Shown: positions 31,377-40,093, counted from the first letter of the stretch. The stretch: DNA of 45,011 nucleotides from Chloroflexota bacterium (GCA_030550675.1 JAUQOW010000005.1:1-45011), one strand, 5' to 3'. The notes: a model not told the origin generated them from the sequence alone. Program-made: numbers and translations.

Positions 31377-33731
31377 TCAAATCGTCGGCATCACCCGCAG
31401 GTCCATCATATCCTCAACTGGCGACGGCTCGCGTTCCGCCGCTTTTGCAGCGCGCACCTTTTCGGCGTGCATCGCGCTGAGCCACTGCTGCAAGCCGCTC
31501 AACGCTTCCTGATCGTCGGGGTGATCAAGCAGGCGCGCCAGGTCCTGGAGCGTCTGTTTGTTCATGCGCAACAGGATCGCGTTGAGGCGCGCTGTCGTCT
31601 CTTCATCGAGACCGCTCCACAGGGTGTAGAGCGCAATCAAAGCCTCGATGCGTCGCGCAAAGAGCGCGCGTTCTTCGGGATTGCCAAGGTAATACGGCGG
31701 GCAAACCGGCAGATGGTCGTTCGTCAGCGCTTCGCGCAAAAATGATGGGTAATCCGCCTGAACATCGTCGTAGGCAGCGCGCATGTCACGGAGTTGCTGA
31801 TCGATCTCTGAGAGGAGCGTCACCAACCGCACCCAGCGATGATCGTCGAAACGAAAGCCGCCGCGTCTTCGTCCAGCCGCTTCCGGTTCCTGCGGCAGCA
31901 ATGCGCGTCCGGCAAGCCGCCCCTTGCGCACGATCTCGGCGACGATCCGGGGCGGCATGCGCAGGTTGAGACCGCCTTCCTCCGGTCGCAGCCGCACCCG
32001 CACCACCCGCTCGTTGTATCCCGGCAGCCGCGCCTGCGCTGCATCGCGGTAGTTCTGCGCCGTGCCGAAGATCGACCAGAAGAACGCTGGAAGACTGGCA
32101 ATCGCCTTCCACTCGATGTAATCTTCACCCGGTCCGGCGGGCGGCAGATAGACCTCACCCTGCGGGTCGCCGAACGGCGCCACGGCGCGGGAAGGCGGAG
32201 GCGGCTGCGGCGCTGCGGCGCGAAAGTTAGCGCGCCCCAGATACGCCTGCTTGACAATCACGCCGGGCTTCAGCGCCTCAGCCGACGCCCTGGTTCCATC
32301 GTCCGTCAGCAATGTTTGGAGGAACTGATCATTGTCGATCTCGTTGGCAGGCAACTGCACCAGGTTAATGCCGAAGGTCGGATGGGTCGGCAGCCAGCGG
32401 TCGAAAAAGTGGATCGGAAAATTGCTGGCAATCCCGCCATCACTGAATAGATGGCGCTGAATATGCTCTGCGCGCAGCGTTCTCCCGGCGCTCGCTTCGC
32501 GCTGCCCGGCGACGCTGATCGTGTACAGCGGCACGGCGGCGATCAGCAGCGGAAAACTCAGGCTGAGGCGCGCACCGACAATCACTGGAAGATCGCGCCA
32601 TGCGGGGAGGGGGAGCAGCGTGCGCACCGCGCCGCGTTCATCCTTGACCTGGTACGCTGCGCCTGCGCTTCGCACTCGCATATGTTCAACGACGATCTCC
32701 GGAAACAAACGCTCAAACTCGGTCGGATCGAAGAGGAAGCGACCCAGGTCTTTGGGCAGCACATACGGCATATGCTCACTCAGATTGCTGGTCATCATGC
32801 GCAGTGAGATGGTTCGACCATCCGGCGCGTCCGCCAGTTCGCCGAACGTCAGCGGCGGCTCGCAGGCATCGCGCCCCGCCAGCCCATTAATCACCGCGTG
32901 GAGCCAGTCGGTCAACGCTGGCGGCCTGCCGCGCCCTTCAGCATCTCCCAGCGTCGGCGGCCACCCCTGCGGCGTCGCGCCTGCCGTATGACCGCTGCAC
33001 AACCCAAACAGACTGCGCGGCAGTTCCGCAGCAGCAATCCACGCAAGGTGCGCTACCCCCGCTACCACGCCGATAATCAGACCGACCAGGATCGACAACG
33101 CTGCCCGCCCGACGACGATCAGCGGTTGCACAGGAGGGTTGCTCAGGAGGGAGGGGAACATCCAGATCGCTGCAATCATCAGCGCTGCCGCCACGCCGAC
33201 TCCCAGCGTCACTGCTGTGTTGTGCTGTATCAGCAATCGGGCAGCGCGGGCGAAGAGCAAAAGCGCACGCCAGACGAAGCGGAGCGCGGCGCCAGGAACG
33301 CGAAGCGCAGATGGCAGGCGGAGAGGCGCAGAGGTGCGTCCTGGCGGCGGCGACGTTCTGGAAGCGATCACGAGGTCGAGCAGCGTGTGAAACAATGGCT
33401 TCAGTTCAGGGGAAGGCTGAAACAATCCTGCCAGATTGCCTTCGCTCGCACCAAGCCAGACGCGCAGCCGGTCGAGTCGCTGGAAGCCGCTGCGGCTCCC
33501 GGCGTAGGGGATGGCGCGTCCATACTCCGCCGCTGCCGCCGCCGCCGCTGCAATCGCCCCTGCCGATGTGCCGCCGATGTTGACAAACCGATAGCGGGTT
33601 GCCAGTTCGATGATCGCAGGCGGGTAGACCACGCCGCTGGCGATGCCGCCCTTCATCACCAGATCACAGCGCCGCAGGTCATCTTTGATGAAATCGGCGT
33701 CAGTGTAGATGGGATCGCTGTCGTGACTCAT
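31377..33731 (-). CDS. Membrane-anchored patatin-like phospholipase
   Basis: 784 residues. The patatin lipase dyad is clear: DLVMKGGIASGVVYPPAI (oxyanion glycines), NIGGTSAGAIAA with nucleophile Ser56 in GTSAG, and FSDGGIASNFPIHFF with Asp431. Two hydrophobic stretches (about 173-192 and 204-235) are inserted between them, so the chain probably crosses the membrane twice. About 300 residues after the dyad are unique, with Pro/Ala-rich and helical parts. It probably hydrolyses acyl esters of membrane lipids. ATG 33731 is the last start before the conserved region, with AAAGG upstream. Patatins of this size and layout are seen in Chloroflexota; role in lipid turnover or defence is not decided. 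Confidence 0.87.
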   Translation of the reverse strand: MSHDSDPIYTDADFIKDDLRRCDLVMKGGIASGVVYPPAIIELATRYRFVNIGGTSAGAIAAAAAAAAEYGRAIPYAGSRSGFQRLDRLRVWLGASEGNLAGLFQPSPELKPLFHTLLDLVIASRTSPPPGRTSAPLRLPSALRVPGAALRFVWRALLLFARAARLLIQHNTAVTLGVGVAAALMIAAIWMFPSLLSNPPVQPLIVVGRAALSILVGLIIGVVAGVAHLAWIAAAELPRSLFGLCSGHTAGATPQGWPPTLGDAEGRGRPPALTDWLHAVINGLAGRDACEPPLTFGELADAPDGRTISLRMMTSNLSEHMPYVLPKDLGRFLFDPTEFERLFPEIVVEHMRVRSAGAAYQVKDERGAVRTLLPLPAWRDLPVIVGARLSLSFPLLIAAVPLYTISVAGQREASAGRTLRAEHIQRHLFSDGGIASNFPIHFFDRWLPTHPTFGINLVQLPANEIDNDQFLQTLLTDDGTRASAEALKPGVIVKQAYLGRANFRAAAPQPPPPSRAVAPFGDPQGEVYLPPAGPGEDYIEWKAIASLPAFFWSIFGTAQNYRDAAQARLPGYNERVVRVRLRPEEGGLNLRMPPRIVAEIVRKGRLAGRALLPQEPEAAGRRRGGFRFDDHRWVRLVTLLSEIDQQLRDMRAAYDDVQADYPSFLREALTNDHLPVCPPYYLGNPEERALFARRIEALIALYTLWSGLDEETTARLNAILLRMNKQTLQDLARLLDHPDDQEALSGLQQWLSAMHAEKVRAAKAAEREPSPVEDMMDLRVMPTI

Positions 33732-33762
33732 AGGTTGCCTTTGCTTCCCGAACGCACGACCT

Positions 33763-33830
33763 TCCACCTGTAACCTTCAACTTTTCCGCCTTTCTCGCCC
33801 CTTGCCTCTCGCCTCCAACTCCGCCAGTCT
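33763..33830. repeat. Heptad-phased pyrimidine array
   Basis: Degenerate seven-base periodic run between the patatin and phosphatase genes (units such as CCTTCCA, CCTTCAA, TCGCCTC). It is the reverse-strand form of the GGTTGAAGG-type arrays elsewhere. Confidence 0.4.
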
Positions 33831-33839
33831 ACCACAATC

Positions 33840-33848
33840 TGGTACAAT
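33840..33848 (+). promoter_or_regulatory. Extended -10 promoter, TGGTACAAT, next to the start codon
   Basis: TACAAT at 33843-33848 with TG one base upstream. Only seven bases separate it from ATG 33856, so RNA would start at or beside the ATG (leaderless). Confidence 0.5.
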
Positions 33849-33855
33849 GTTCAGT

Positions 33856-34383
33856 ATGTTGACTGAACTGTTTTTGATCCGACACGCTGAACCAGACCGC
33901 ACGACCGGTCTGCCGTATGCCGTAATGCCAGGACCGCCATTGACGCTGCGCGGCGAAGAAGAGGCGGTGCAGGCGGGTCACTGGCTGCGCGAGCGCGGCA
34001 TCGAACGGCTGCTCTCGTCGCCGTTTACCCGCGCCCGTGCGACTGCCGCGACCATCGGGCAACTGATAGGATTGGAACCGACCCTGATAGAGACGCTGCG
34101 CGAAGTTGCGCCAGGGGAAACGCATCCCGAGGTGCGGGCGCGCATTGCTGATCTTCTCAGCCAGCTTGACGATTCGCCGCTGCAGCGTGTGGCGCTTGTC
34201 ACCCACGGCAGTTGCATTCTTGCGGCGTTGCAGCACACAACGAACGATCGTATTGACCTGAGCGGGCATCGCTACGACTTTGGGAATCACACGCCGACGG
34301 CTGGCGTCTGGCACGGCGTCCGCACCGAACATGGCTGGCGCTGGTCGCTGGCGTTTCATCCGCGCATGTCGGCGGAGAGTTGA
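33856..34383 (+). CDS. Histidine phosphatase (phosphoglycerate-mutase-like)
   Basis: A 175-residue branch-1 histidine phosphatase. The N-terminus ELFLIRHAEPDR has the RHG-type motif with Arg9 and catalytic His10. LLSSPFTRARATA binds phosphate with Arg, and VALVTHGSC supplies the second His. The size and single domain match small CobC/GpmB-like phosphatases acting on small phosphorylated metabolites; substrate unknown. ATG 33856 is preferred to 33847 because the promoter -10 overlaps the earlier codon; the frame back to 33802 would be untranscribed. No ribosome site precedes it, consistent with a leaderless message. Confidence 0.88.
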   Translation: MLTELFLIRHAEPDRTTGLPYAVMPGPPLTLRGEEEAVQAGHWLRERGIERLLSSPFTRARATAATIGQLIGLEPTLIETLREVAPGETHPEVRARIADLLSQLDDSPLQRVALVTHGSCILAALQHTTNDRIDLSGHRYDFGNHTPTAGVWHGVRTEHGWRWSLAFHPRMSAES

Positions 34384-34396
34384 TCGGCAAGGTCGG

Positions 34397-34438
34397 AAAG
34401 GTTTCACATTGAACGTTGCAGGCAGGAAGGTGAAAGGT
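34397..34438. repeat. Heptad-phased array
   Basis: Degenerate units GAACGTT, GCAGGCA, GGAAGGT, GAAAGGT just after the phosphatase gene, related to the arrays at 10.7 and 16.5 kb. Confidence 0.4.
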
Positions 34439-34460
34439 ACGTCAGCAGCACCAGGACGCC

Positions 34461-34530
34461 GCAGGCTGAAGCCCTGGCTGAGATCATGACACCCCTTCGG
34501 GGCTTCCACGTCCTGAGCGAGGGCTTATGC
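34461..34530 (+). repeat. Double-hairpin repeat, second copy
   Basis: AAGCCCTGGCTGAG and CTGAGCGAGGGCTT bracket an inner CCCCTTCGGGG hairpin. The block is homologous to the reverse strand of 23305-23380: both carry AAGCCCT[TG]GCTGAG, then nine bases, then CCCCT[CT]CGGGGCT. No gene is seen in the 488-base gap 34384-34871. Confidence 0.65.
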
Positions 34531-34567
34531 AAACCTTCGGCACACGCTATTGCCCGTACCCTGAGCT

Positions 34568-34707
34568 CTGAGCCTGTCGAGGGGGCGAAGGGCGAGCGGC
34601 GGCGCGCCCCCTTCGACAGGCTCAGGGGGCGCGCCGCCTCATGTCCTACTTCCAGTACCTCAACGGGACTGAAGCGCGGAGTCTTTGCGCCTTTGCGCCT
34701 TGGTGTG
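34568..34707. repeat. Inverted TGAGCCTGTCGA pair and reverse octamer array
   Basis: CTGAGCCTGTCGAGGGGGC (from 34568) pairs with GCCCCCTTCGACAGGCTCAG (ending at about 34625). Further right, 34678-34707 is a reverse octamer run (TCTTTGCGCCTTTGCGCC). Confidence 0.65.
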
Positions 34708-34871
34708 AGCTTATTTGAAAGGTATTGGTCCTCAATCCCCACCAACCCGCAGCAAGACGGCGACTCCTGCCAGGACTGCATCCGCAGCGCTTGCCACTTC
34801 TCTTGCGCCGTCGTAAAATACGATGCACCATAGTAGATACCAGTCACGCCTGCCATCAGATCGAGCACTCT

Positions 34872-35621
34872 ATGAACCACACGCTCTGTTCCCGCCCCTG
34901 CCCCGCAGTTGCCGCCACGCGCCACGATTTCACTGCATTGCGCGACCACCTTGCCGCCGGTCATCGCTGCGTCGACGCCTGGCTGGCGCTGGCGGACCTG
35001 GTGACTGTGCCAGCGCATCGGCTCGACTGCCTGGCGCGCGCCAGCGCGCTCGCGCCGGATGATATCGAACTGGAAATCGCATACCTGGAACAGCGTCTCG
35101 TCATCGATCCCGGTGACACTGAAGCGTCAGGAGCGTTACGCGCAGCGCGCGCGCGGCGGGTGCTGATGGGACACAAGCCGCGCATCTTCAAGCAGATGGA
35201 TGCCTCCCCAACCCTGGGTTCGATCCTGGTCGAGATGGGCGCCCTTACCGCACAGGAACTGGAGTGGCTGCTGGAAGAGCAGGCGGCTGTCCGGCGACGC
35301 GGAGATCAGATGATGTTCGGCGATGTGGCGGTGTCGCGCGGCAAGGTGACGCCGGAAACGCTGGCGCGTGCGCTGATGATGCAGATCCAGCGCCGGGTCA
35401 GCAACGACGCGGCGCCCCGCGCCCTGGGCGAATATCTGATCGCAAACGGTTTGCCGCCGGAACGCCTCGAACAGGCGCTCACCGAACAGATCTACCTGCG
35501 ACGTGTCGGGCGGCGCGAAACGCTCGGCGAAATCCTTCTGCGACGGCGCTGGGTCACGCGCGATCAGCTTGAACGCGCACTGGCGCAGCAGCGCCAGGAT
35601 GCGATGTCGCTGTTCCGTTGA
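34872..35621 (+). CDS. Protein with four MshEN/T2SSE-N-like repeats
   Basis: A 249-residue soluble protein. The first 105 residues are helical and may form TPR-like hairpins (WLALADLVTVPAHRLDCLAR then LEQRLVIDPGDTEASGALR). Four repeats of the pattern LGxxLxxxGxxTxxxLexAlxxQ follow at about 115-137, 149-171, 185-206 and 218-240, for example LGSILVEMGALTAQELEWLL. The pattern matches the N-terminal MshEN domain of type II secretion/pilus ATPases, some of which bind cyclic di-GMP. No ATPase domain is attached. ATG 34872 is the last start before the protein-like part; its ribosome site is weak. A regulatory or adaptor role is inference. Confidence 0.72.
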   Translation: MNHTLCSRPCPAVAATRHDFTALRDHLAAGHRCVDAWLALADLVTVPAHRLDCLARASALAPDDIELEIAYLEQRLVIDPGDTEASGALRAARARRVLMGHKPRIFKQMDASPTLGSILVEMGALTAQELEWLLEEQAAVRRRGDQMMFGDVAVSRGKVTPETLARALMMQIQRRVSNDAAPRALGEYLIANGLPPERLEQALTEQIYLRRVGRRETLGEILLRRRWVTRDQLERALAQQRQDAMSLFR

Positions 35622-36447
35622 ACGTGGCGCACCGCCAACGAAGCGGACATCCGCCGCATCCCAAGCAGTGAGCAGCGCATTTACGGTGATCAATAAAGGA
35701 TCGTCGCAGACCGGGCTGATTGCAGCGCGGATTGCGCGCCAGGCAATGGTGGACGCACGCTTCGATGATCAGCGCATGAAACTGAGCGAAGAAGAAAGCA
35801 GCGTTCCCGTTCGTTTCAACGGCTCGATGAACGTGGAAGTTTTCTCTGGCAGTCGTCGCTATTGCAGGAAGAAATGGCGCCAGTGCGCGTTCGATCAGAC
35901 GTTGCACTGTATCATACGGCGCACGAAGAAAGTCGAACCCTGGCGCGAGATCGAGGCGCGCAAATAAGCGGCGCGCATAGGAGTCGACCACAAACACGGG
36001 CAATCCGCCGCCATAGAGCATGATTGTGTCCGCCGTCTCGCGCCCGATGCGCGGCAGCGCCAGCAACCGCGCGCGCACCTCGTCGCGTTCGCCGCAGAAC
36101 AAGCGGGTTGTGTCGCCGTCATACCGCTGAACGATCTCGCGGCAGATAGCCTGGACGCCAGCGGATTTCTGCGCGTGAAATGCACAGGGACGAATCAGCG
36201 CCGCCAGGGTGTCGGCATTAATCGTCGCCAGCGCCATTGGCGACATCAATCCGGCGTCACGCAACCGGACAATCGCCGCCTCGACGGTCTCCCAGCGCGT
36301 CTGCTGGACAAGCACGGCGCCGATCAGCACCTCGAACGGCGGATCATCAGTGATGACGGGCCACCAGTGGGGTTCGTGCCCGAAATGCTCGTCGAGAGCG
36401 GCGAAGCACGCGAGCAGTCGCTCTCCCAGTGTCGAGTCGCCAGTCAC
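35554..36447 (-). CDS. Endonuclease III-superfamily DNA glycosylase (MagIII-like)
   Basis: A 297-residue HhH-GPD base-excision glycosylase. The helix-hairpin-helix is LPRIGRETADTIMLYG (131-146), and VVDSYARRL gives the catalytic Asp155. Where EndoIII has its lyase Lys (GRKTA), this protein has Glu137 (GRETA), as in the MagIII 3-methyladenine branch, so it is probably a glycosylase without AP-lyase. The C-terminus is Cys-rich: CLARNPRC (235-242) and then CAAHCLGCGGCPLRWRC (257-273), which contains an exact C-X6-C-X2-C-X5-C iron-sulfur pattern. The start is GTG 36447, overlapping the DUF4127 stop as GTGA, so translation is coupled. The last 25 residues are disordered. Confidence 0.87.
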   Translation of the reverse strand: MTGDSTLGERLLACFAALDEHFGHEPHWWPVITDDPPFEVLIGAVLVQQTRWETVEAAIVRLRDAGLMSPMALATINADTLAALIRPCAFHAQKSAGVQAICREIVQRYDGDTTRLFCGERDEVRARLLALPRIGRETADTIMLYGGGLPVFVVDSYARRLFARLDLAPGFDFLRAPYDTVQRLIERALAPFLPAIATTARENFHVHRAVETNGNAAFFFAQFHALIIEACVHHCLARNPRCNQPGLRRSFIDHRKCAAHCLGCGGCPLRWRCATFNGTATSHPGAAAPVRVQADRA

Positions 36448-38000
36448 ACCAGTTCCAGAGCAAAATCCACTTCAAACAGGCGGCCCCACGGTAGGCGCGT
36501 GCTACCCGGCGTGATGCGCCAGTGACCTGCGAAACCGGGAAGTGCGCCAATGCGTGCATTCAGGTGAGTTTCGATCCAGCGGCAGATCGCACCGATGGTT
36601 GTATCGTCCGGCTCGCGCGCTCCGGTCATACGTTCGAGCATAGCGCGCGCAGCGCGACGCACGACGTGCTGGTACCCCCAATCCTCGACAAAACGGTGGA
36701 GCAGGAAACGCAGGTGAGCAATCTGCTGGGCGGGGGTTTTCGCCAGGAGGGCCGCGCACCCCTGCGCCAGCGCCGTGCCGATGGTATTGCCCGCTGTGTT
36801 CCACGCGCCAAATCCGGCAAGCCGGAGAAGATCGACCTTCTCGATCAACAGTTCCATCAGCACCGGATCAGCGCCGTTGGGGTAGGCGACATCCGCCACG
36901 ACCACCTGCTGCCCGTTCTCCTGTAGCTCGCTCACGCGCTCGACCAGAGCATCGAGATGATCGTACCGCTCATCACGTTCTTCGGCTGCAAACGTCTCGT
37001 CCCACTCAGTGCGACGCGGCGACGGCGTGTTGACTGCCAGCCACAGATCGGGGCTGGCATCATCCGGCGCAACCGTTCCGCCAATGGCGTGGATCTGTCG
37101 TTCGACCGTCAACCGGACGGGACCATCCTCATAAGGCGCGACAATCTCCTCATCGCCGGGAATAGCGTAAAGCGGCGCAATGCGCGGCGCACGACCAGCG
37201 CGCTGATTGATAATCCGCGCCAGCAGCGCGCACCCCACCTCGTCAGCGCCGGGATACATGAGCAACACGCCGGATGCACGCCCAGTCGTTTCCTGCCCAT
37301 CGCCCGCCAGGGGAGTTTGCCCCAGCGCCAGCAGATCCGCCCACCCCGCGAGCCAGCGTTTTTCGCGTGATCCCAACCCGAAAGGACTCGTGTCGTCCGA
37401 ACTGAGCGCCAGCAGATCGATCGCGCCTGAGTTGAGCAGATGGAGTGATGCCAGATTGACGATATGATTACGCAGCCGGCGACGCAGCATGTCGCGCAGC
37501 ACATCGGGAGGAATCTCGGCGCGCAGCGCGGCAATTTCATCGGTCAGCGGCTCACCCTGCGCGGCGCGGTCGAGCAGTTGCGACAGCCGATAGAGGCGCG
37601 TGCCGTAAGTTGACCAGTAGAGCGGTTCTTCAGTGTTGTCATCCGCATTCGATATGCGTGTAATCACGTTGAACGCCAGGATGGGAAGATCGGGCAGTTC
37701 GTGTTTGATTGCGCGCAGAACATCCAGGCGGCTTAACGCCGCTCCTGGCGGGTCATCGCTGATGCGCGACGCGATCAATCCGCCGAACGTCAGCATCTCG
37801 ACATCAACAATCAGAGCATCAAGCGCGGGGGCAATCGTGCGCAGCCAGGCAGCGAGATCATCGCAGCGCGCCGGTTCGCGCAGACGGCTCAACAGATCGT
37901 CGGGCGGCAGCGCCAGTTCGATCCCGGCGATCGCCGCGATCATCGCCGGATACCGGGTATTCACGGGCCGCTCATCGAGCGGAAGCAAACCAACCCTCAT
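36444..38000 (-). CDS. DUF4127 family protein
   Basis: A 518-residue cytoplasmic protein of DUF4127. The conserved start MRVGLLPLDERPVNTRYPA is clear, with LIVDVEMLTFGGLIASR and FNVITRISNADDNTEEPLYW further on, and VVVADVAYPNGADPVLMELL and FGAWNTAGNTIGTALAQG in the C-terminal half. The family is widespread in Firmicutes and Chloroflexota and has no proven reaction. ATG 38000 begins the conserved start and has AGGGGAG upstream; the frame to 38036 is not needed. It is translationally coupled to the glycosylase gene, which may only reflect shared expression. Confidence 0.88.
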   Translation of the reverse strand: MRVGLLPLDERPVNTRYPAMIAAIAGIELALPPDDLLSRLREPARCDDLAAWLRTIAPALDALIVDVEMLTFGGLIASRISDDPPGAALSRLDVLRAIKHELPDLPILAFNVITRISNADDNTEEPLYWSTYGTRLYRLSQLLDRAAQGEPLTDEIAALRAEIPPDVLRDMLRRRLRNHIVNLASLHLLNSGAIDLLALSSDDTSPFGLGSREKRWLAGWADLLALGQTPLAGDGQETTGRASGVLLMYPGADEVGCALLARIINQRAGRAPRIAPLYAIPGDEEIVAPYEDGPVRLTVERQIHAIGGTVAPDDASPDLWLAVNTPSPRRTEWDETFAAEERDERYDHLDALVERVSELQENGQQVVVADVAYPNGADPVLMELLIEKVDLLRLAGFGAWNTAGNTIGTALAQGCAALLAKTPAQQIAHLRFLLHRFVEDWGYQHVVRRAARAMLERMTGAREPDDTTIGAICRWIETHLNARIGALPGFAGHWRITPGSTRLPWGRLFEVDFALELV

Positions 38001-38096
38001 GACGTCGGCATCTCCCCTGGTGTGGATGGATAACAAGAAAACCGCACGATGGCAGCCATCATGCGGCTTCGGGACGCAACGACACGCGACACGGCA

Positions 38097-38261
38097 TTAC
38101 TTGGTTTCGCGATACAGCACGTGACGGCGCAGGATCGGGTCGTAGCGACGCAACTCAAGCCGGTTCGGGTCGTTCTTGCGATTCTTCGTCGTCGTATAGG
38201 TATGCGCGCTCTCAGTGCTGCGCAGTTTGATGATAATTCGGTTGCCCTTTTTGCTCGCCAT
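38097..38261 (-). CDS. rpmG: Ribosomal protein bL33
   Basis: A 54-residue 50S subunit protein. The translation starts [18 protein letters not shown], then [20 protein letters not shown] and ends LYRETK, which is typical bL33. It has no cysteines, so it is the zinc-independent type. AGAGGCAG lies before the ATG. It has its own promoter (38312-38340) and a 44-base leader. No other ribosomal gene is nearby. Confidence 0.95.
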   Translation of the reverse strand: MASKKGNRIIIKLRSTESAHTYTTTKNRKNDPNRLELRRYDPILRRHVLYRETK

Positions 38262-38311
38262 AGTTCGTCTCTGCCTCTGAGGTCATCTGTTATCGTATAA
38301 CATCTTTTGGT

Positions 38312-38340
38312 ATTGTACCAGTAAGCGGCGGGGTTGGCAA
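38312..38340 (-). promoter_or_regulatory. rpmG promoter
   Basis: On the minus strand: TTGCCA (38335-38340), a 17-base spacer, then TGG-TACAAT (hexamer 38312-38317, extended -10). Transcription would start near 38305. It runs away from the acyl-CoA synthetase promoter, the two -35 boxes being about 10 bases apart. Confidence 0.75.
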
Positions 38341-38349
38341 GAGAAATGA

Positions 38350-38379
38350 TTGACAGCATCGGTTAACAACACGTATAAT
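38350..38379 (+). promoter_or_regulatory. Acyl-CoA synthetase promoter
   Basis: TTGACA (38350-38355), an 18-base spacer, then TATAAT (38374-38379): both hexamers are perfect. Predicted start near 38386, leaving about 60 bases of leader with AAAGGAGGG before ATG 38446. Confidence 0.8.
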
Positions 38380-38445
38380 TTCTCCAACTCCCCACTCTGC
38401 GCTCGAAGTGAATCGGACGTTGATGTTCATCAAAGGAGGGACTCG

Positions 38446-40008
38446 ATGCTGAATCTCGCCATCATTCTGGAGGAGAGCGCTCGCCGTTCGCCCGCGAAAA
38501 CCGCCGTCATTCTCGACAGCATCCGCCTGAATTACGCCGAACTGAACGGCGCCGCCAACAAGATCGCCAACGGACTGACCCGTCTCGGCGTGCGTCCAGG
38601 CGACAAAGTGGCGATGATGATCCCGAATACGCCGCACTTCCCGATGTGCTACTTCGGCATCCTCAAGGCTGGCGCGACGGTCGTTCCGCTCAATGTGCTG
38701 TTCAAGCGCGATGAGGTCCGGTACCATCTGGAAGACAGCGACTCGGTGGCGCTGATTGTCTGGGAAGGCTTCCTCGACGAAGCCGCTTCTGGCTTTCGCA
38801 TGGTCGACGCCTGCCGTCATCTGATTGTTGCACAGGCGCCTGGCTCGACGGCGACGCTCCCTGATGGCGCGATTCCGCTCGGCAGCCTCCTCGCCGAACA
38901 TCCTCCGGTCTTCGATACAGTCCAGACGATGCCGGACGACACGGCGGTCATTCTCTACACCAGCGGCACGACGGGTCGTCCGAAAGGCGCAGAGTTGACC
39001 CATGCCAACATGTTTCTCAACGCAACCATCTGCACCGATAAGCTGCTGAATGTCACCTCGGAAACGGTAGGGCTGGCAGTGCTGCCGTTGTTCCACAGTT
39101 TTGGGCAGACTTGCGTGATGAACAGCCTGATTTACGCGGGCGGGACGATCACGATGCTGCCGCGCTTCGAGCCGCAGAAGGCGCTGGAGGTGATGGCGCG
39201 CGACCGGGTGACCTATTTTGCTGGCGTGCCGACAATGTATTTCTATCTGCTCAACTTCCCCGGCGCGGATCAGTACGATCTGTCGGCGCTCAAGTTCTGC
39301 GTCTCAGGCGGCGCCGCTATGCCGGTCGAAGTCATGCATGCGTTCAACCGCAAATATAACGTTACCATCCTGGAGGGATACGGTCTCTCCGAAACATCTC
39401 CGGTCGCGTCGTTCAATCACCTCGACCGCGAACCGAAGCCGGGGTCGATTGGCGTGCCCATCTGGGGCATCGAGATGCGCGTGGTGGACGACCAGGGGCG
39501 CGAGGTTCCCAATGGCGAACTCGGCGAAATCGTCATCCGCGGGCACAACGTGATGAAGGGATACTACAAGCGCCCCAAGGCGACCGCCGAGGCGATCCGC
39601 AACGGCTGGTTCCACAGCGGCGACATCGCTTATCGTGACGATGACGGCTTCTTCTTCATCAAGGATCGCGTGAAGGATATGATCATCCGCGGCGGCTTCA
39701 ACGTCTATCCGCGCGAGATCGAGGAAGTGCTCTACGGGCATCCCGCTATCGCCGAAGCCGCCGTTATCGGCGTGCCTGATCAGGCGCTCGGCGAGGAGGT
39801 CAAGGCGGTGGTGGCGCTCAAACCAGGGCACACTGCGACCGAAACCGAGATCATCGAGTACTGCAAGGAGCGTCTGGCTGCCTACAAGTATCCGCGCATC
39901 GTCGAAATCCGCGATACGTTGCCCAAGACGGCGACCGGCAAAATCCTCAAACGCGAACTGCGCCAGGTGGACGCTGGCGTGCGTCAGATGGAGATGACCG
40001 CGTCGTAG
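38446..40008 (+). CDS. Long-chain fatty acid-CoA ligase family (AMP-binding)
   Basis: ANL-superfamily enzyme of 520 residues that activates a carboxylic acid as an acyl-AMP, then makes an acyl-CoA. The AMP loop is ILYTSGTTGRPKGAELTH (170-185). ILEGYGLSETSPV is the adenine/magnesium motif, YRDDDGFFFIKDRVKDMI the hinge, and LPKTATGKILKRELRQ ends with catalytic Lys499. It is closest to FadD-like long-chain ligases. ATG 38446 has AAAGGAGGG at ideal spacing and follows a perfect promoter; the frame back to 38350 begins at the -35 box and is rejected. No fatty-acid genes are adjacent. Strongly expressed by the look of its signals. Confidence 0.94.
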   Translation: MLNLAIILEESARRSPAKTAVILDSIRLNYAELNGAANKIANGLTRLGVRPGDKVAMMIPNTPHFPMCYFGILKAGATVVPLNVLFKRDEVRYHLEDSDSVALIVWEGFLDEAASGFRMVDACRHLIVAQAPGSTATLPDGAIPLGSLLAEHPPVFDTVQTMPDDTAVILYTSGTTGRPKGAELTHANMFLNATICTDKLLNVTSETVGLAVLPLFHSFGQTCVMNSLIYAGGTITMLPRFEPQKALEVMARDRVTYFAGVPTMYFYLLNFPGADQYDLSALKFCVSGGAAMPVEVMHAFNRKYNVTILEGYGLSETSPVASFNHLDREPKPGSIGVPIWGIEMRVVDDQGREVPNGELGEIVIRGHNVMKGYYKRPKATAEAIRNGWFHSGDIAYRDDDGFFFIKDRVKDMIIRGGFNVYPREIEEVLYGHPAIAEAAVIGVPDQALGEEVKAVVALKPGHTATETEIIEYCKERLAAYKYPRIVEIRDTLPKTATGKILKRELRQVDAGVRQMEMTAS

Positions 40009-40009
40009 G

Positions 40010-40078
40010 GGCAAGGCGCCCTATGCATGGGCAAGGCGCTGCCGTGCATGGGCAAGGCGCCGCCTTGCCCCCACCATA
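40010..40078. repeat. GGGCAAGGCGC tandem repeat ending in a hairpin
   Basis: Three units of GGGCAAGGCGC with 20-21 base spacing after the synthetase gene. The last, GGGCAAGGCG, pairs with CGCCTTGCCC. Lying between convergent genes, it may terminate both. Confidence 0.6.
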
Positions 40079-40093
40079 CGACCACCAGACGCA

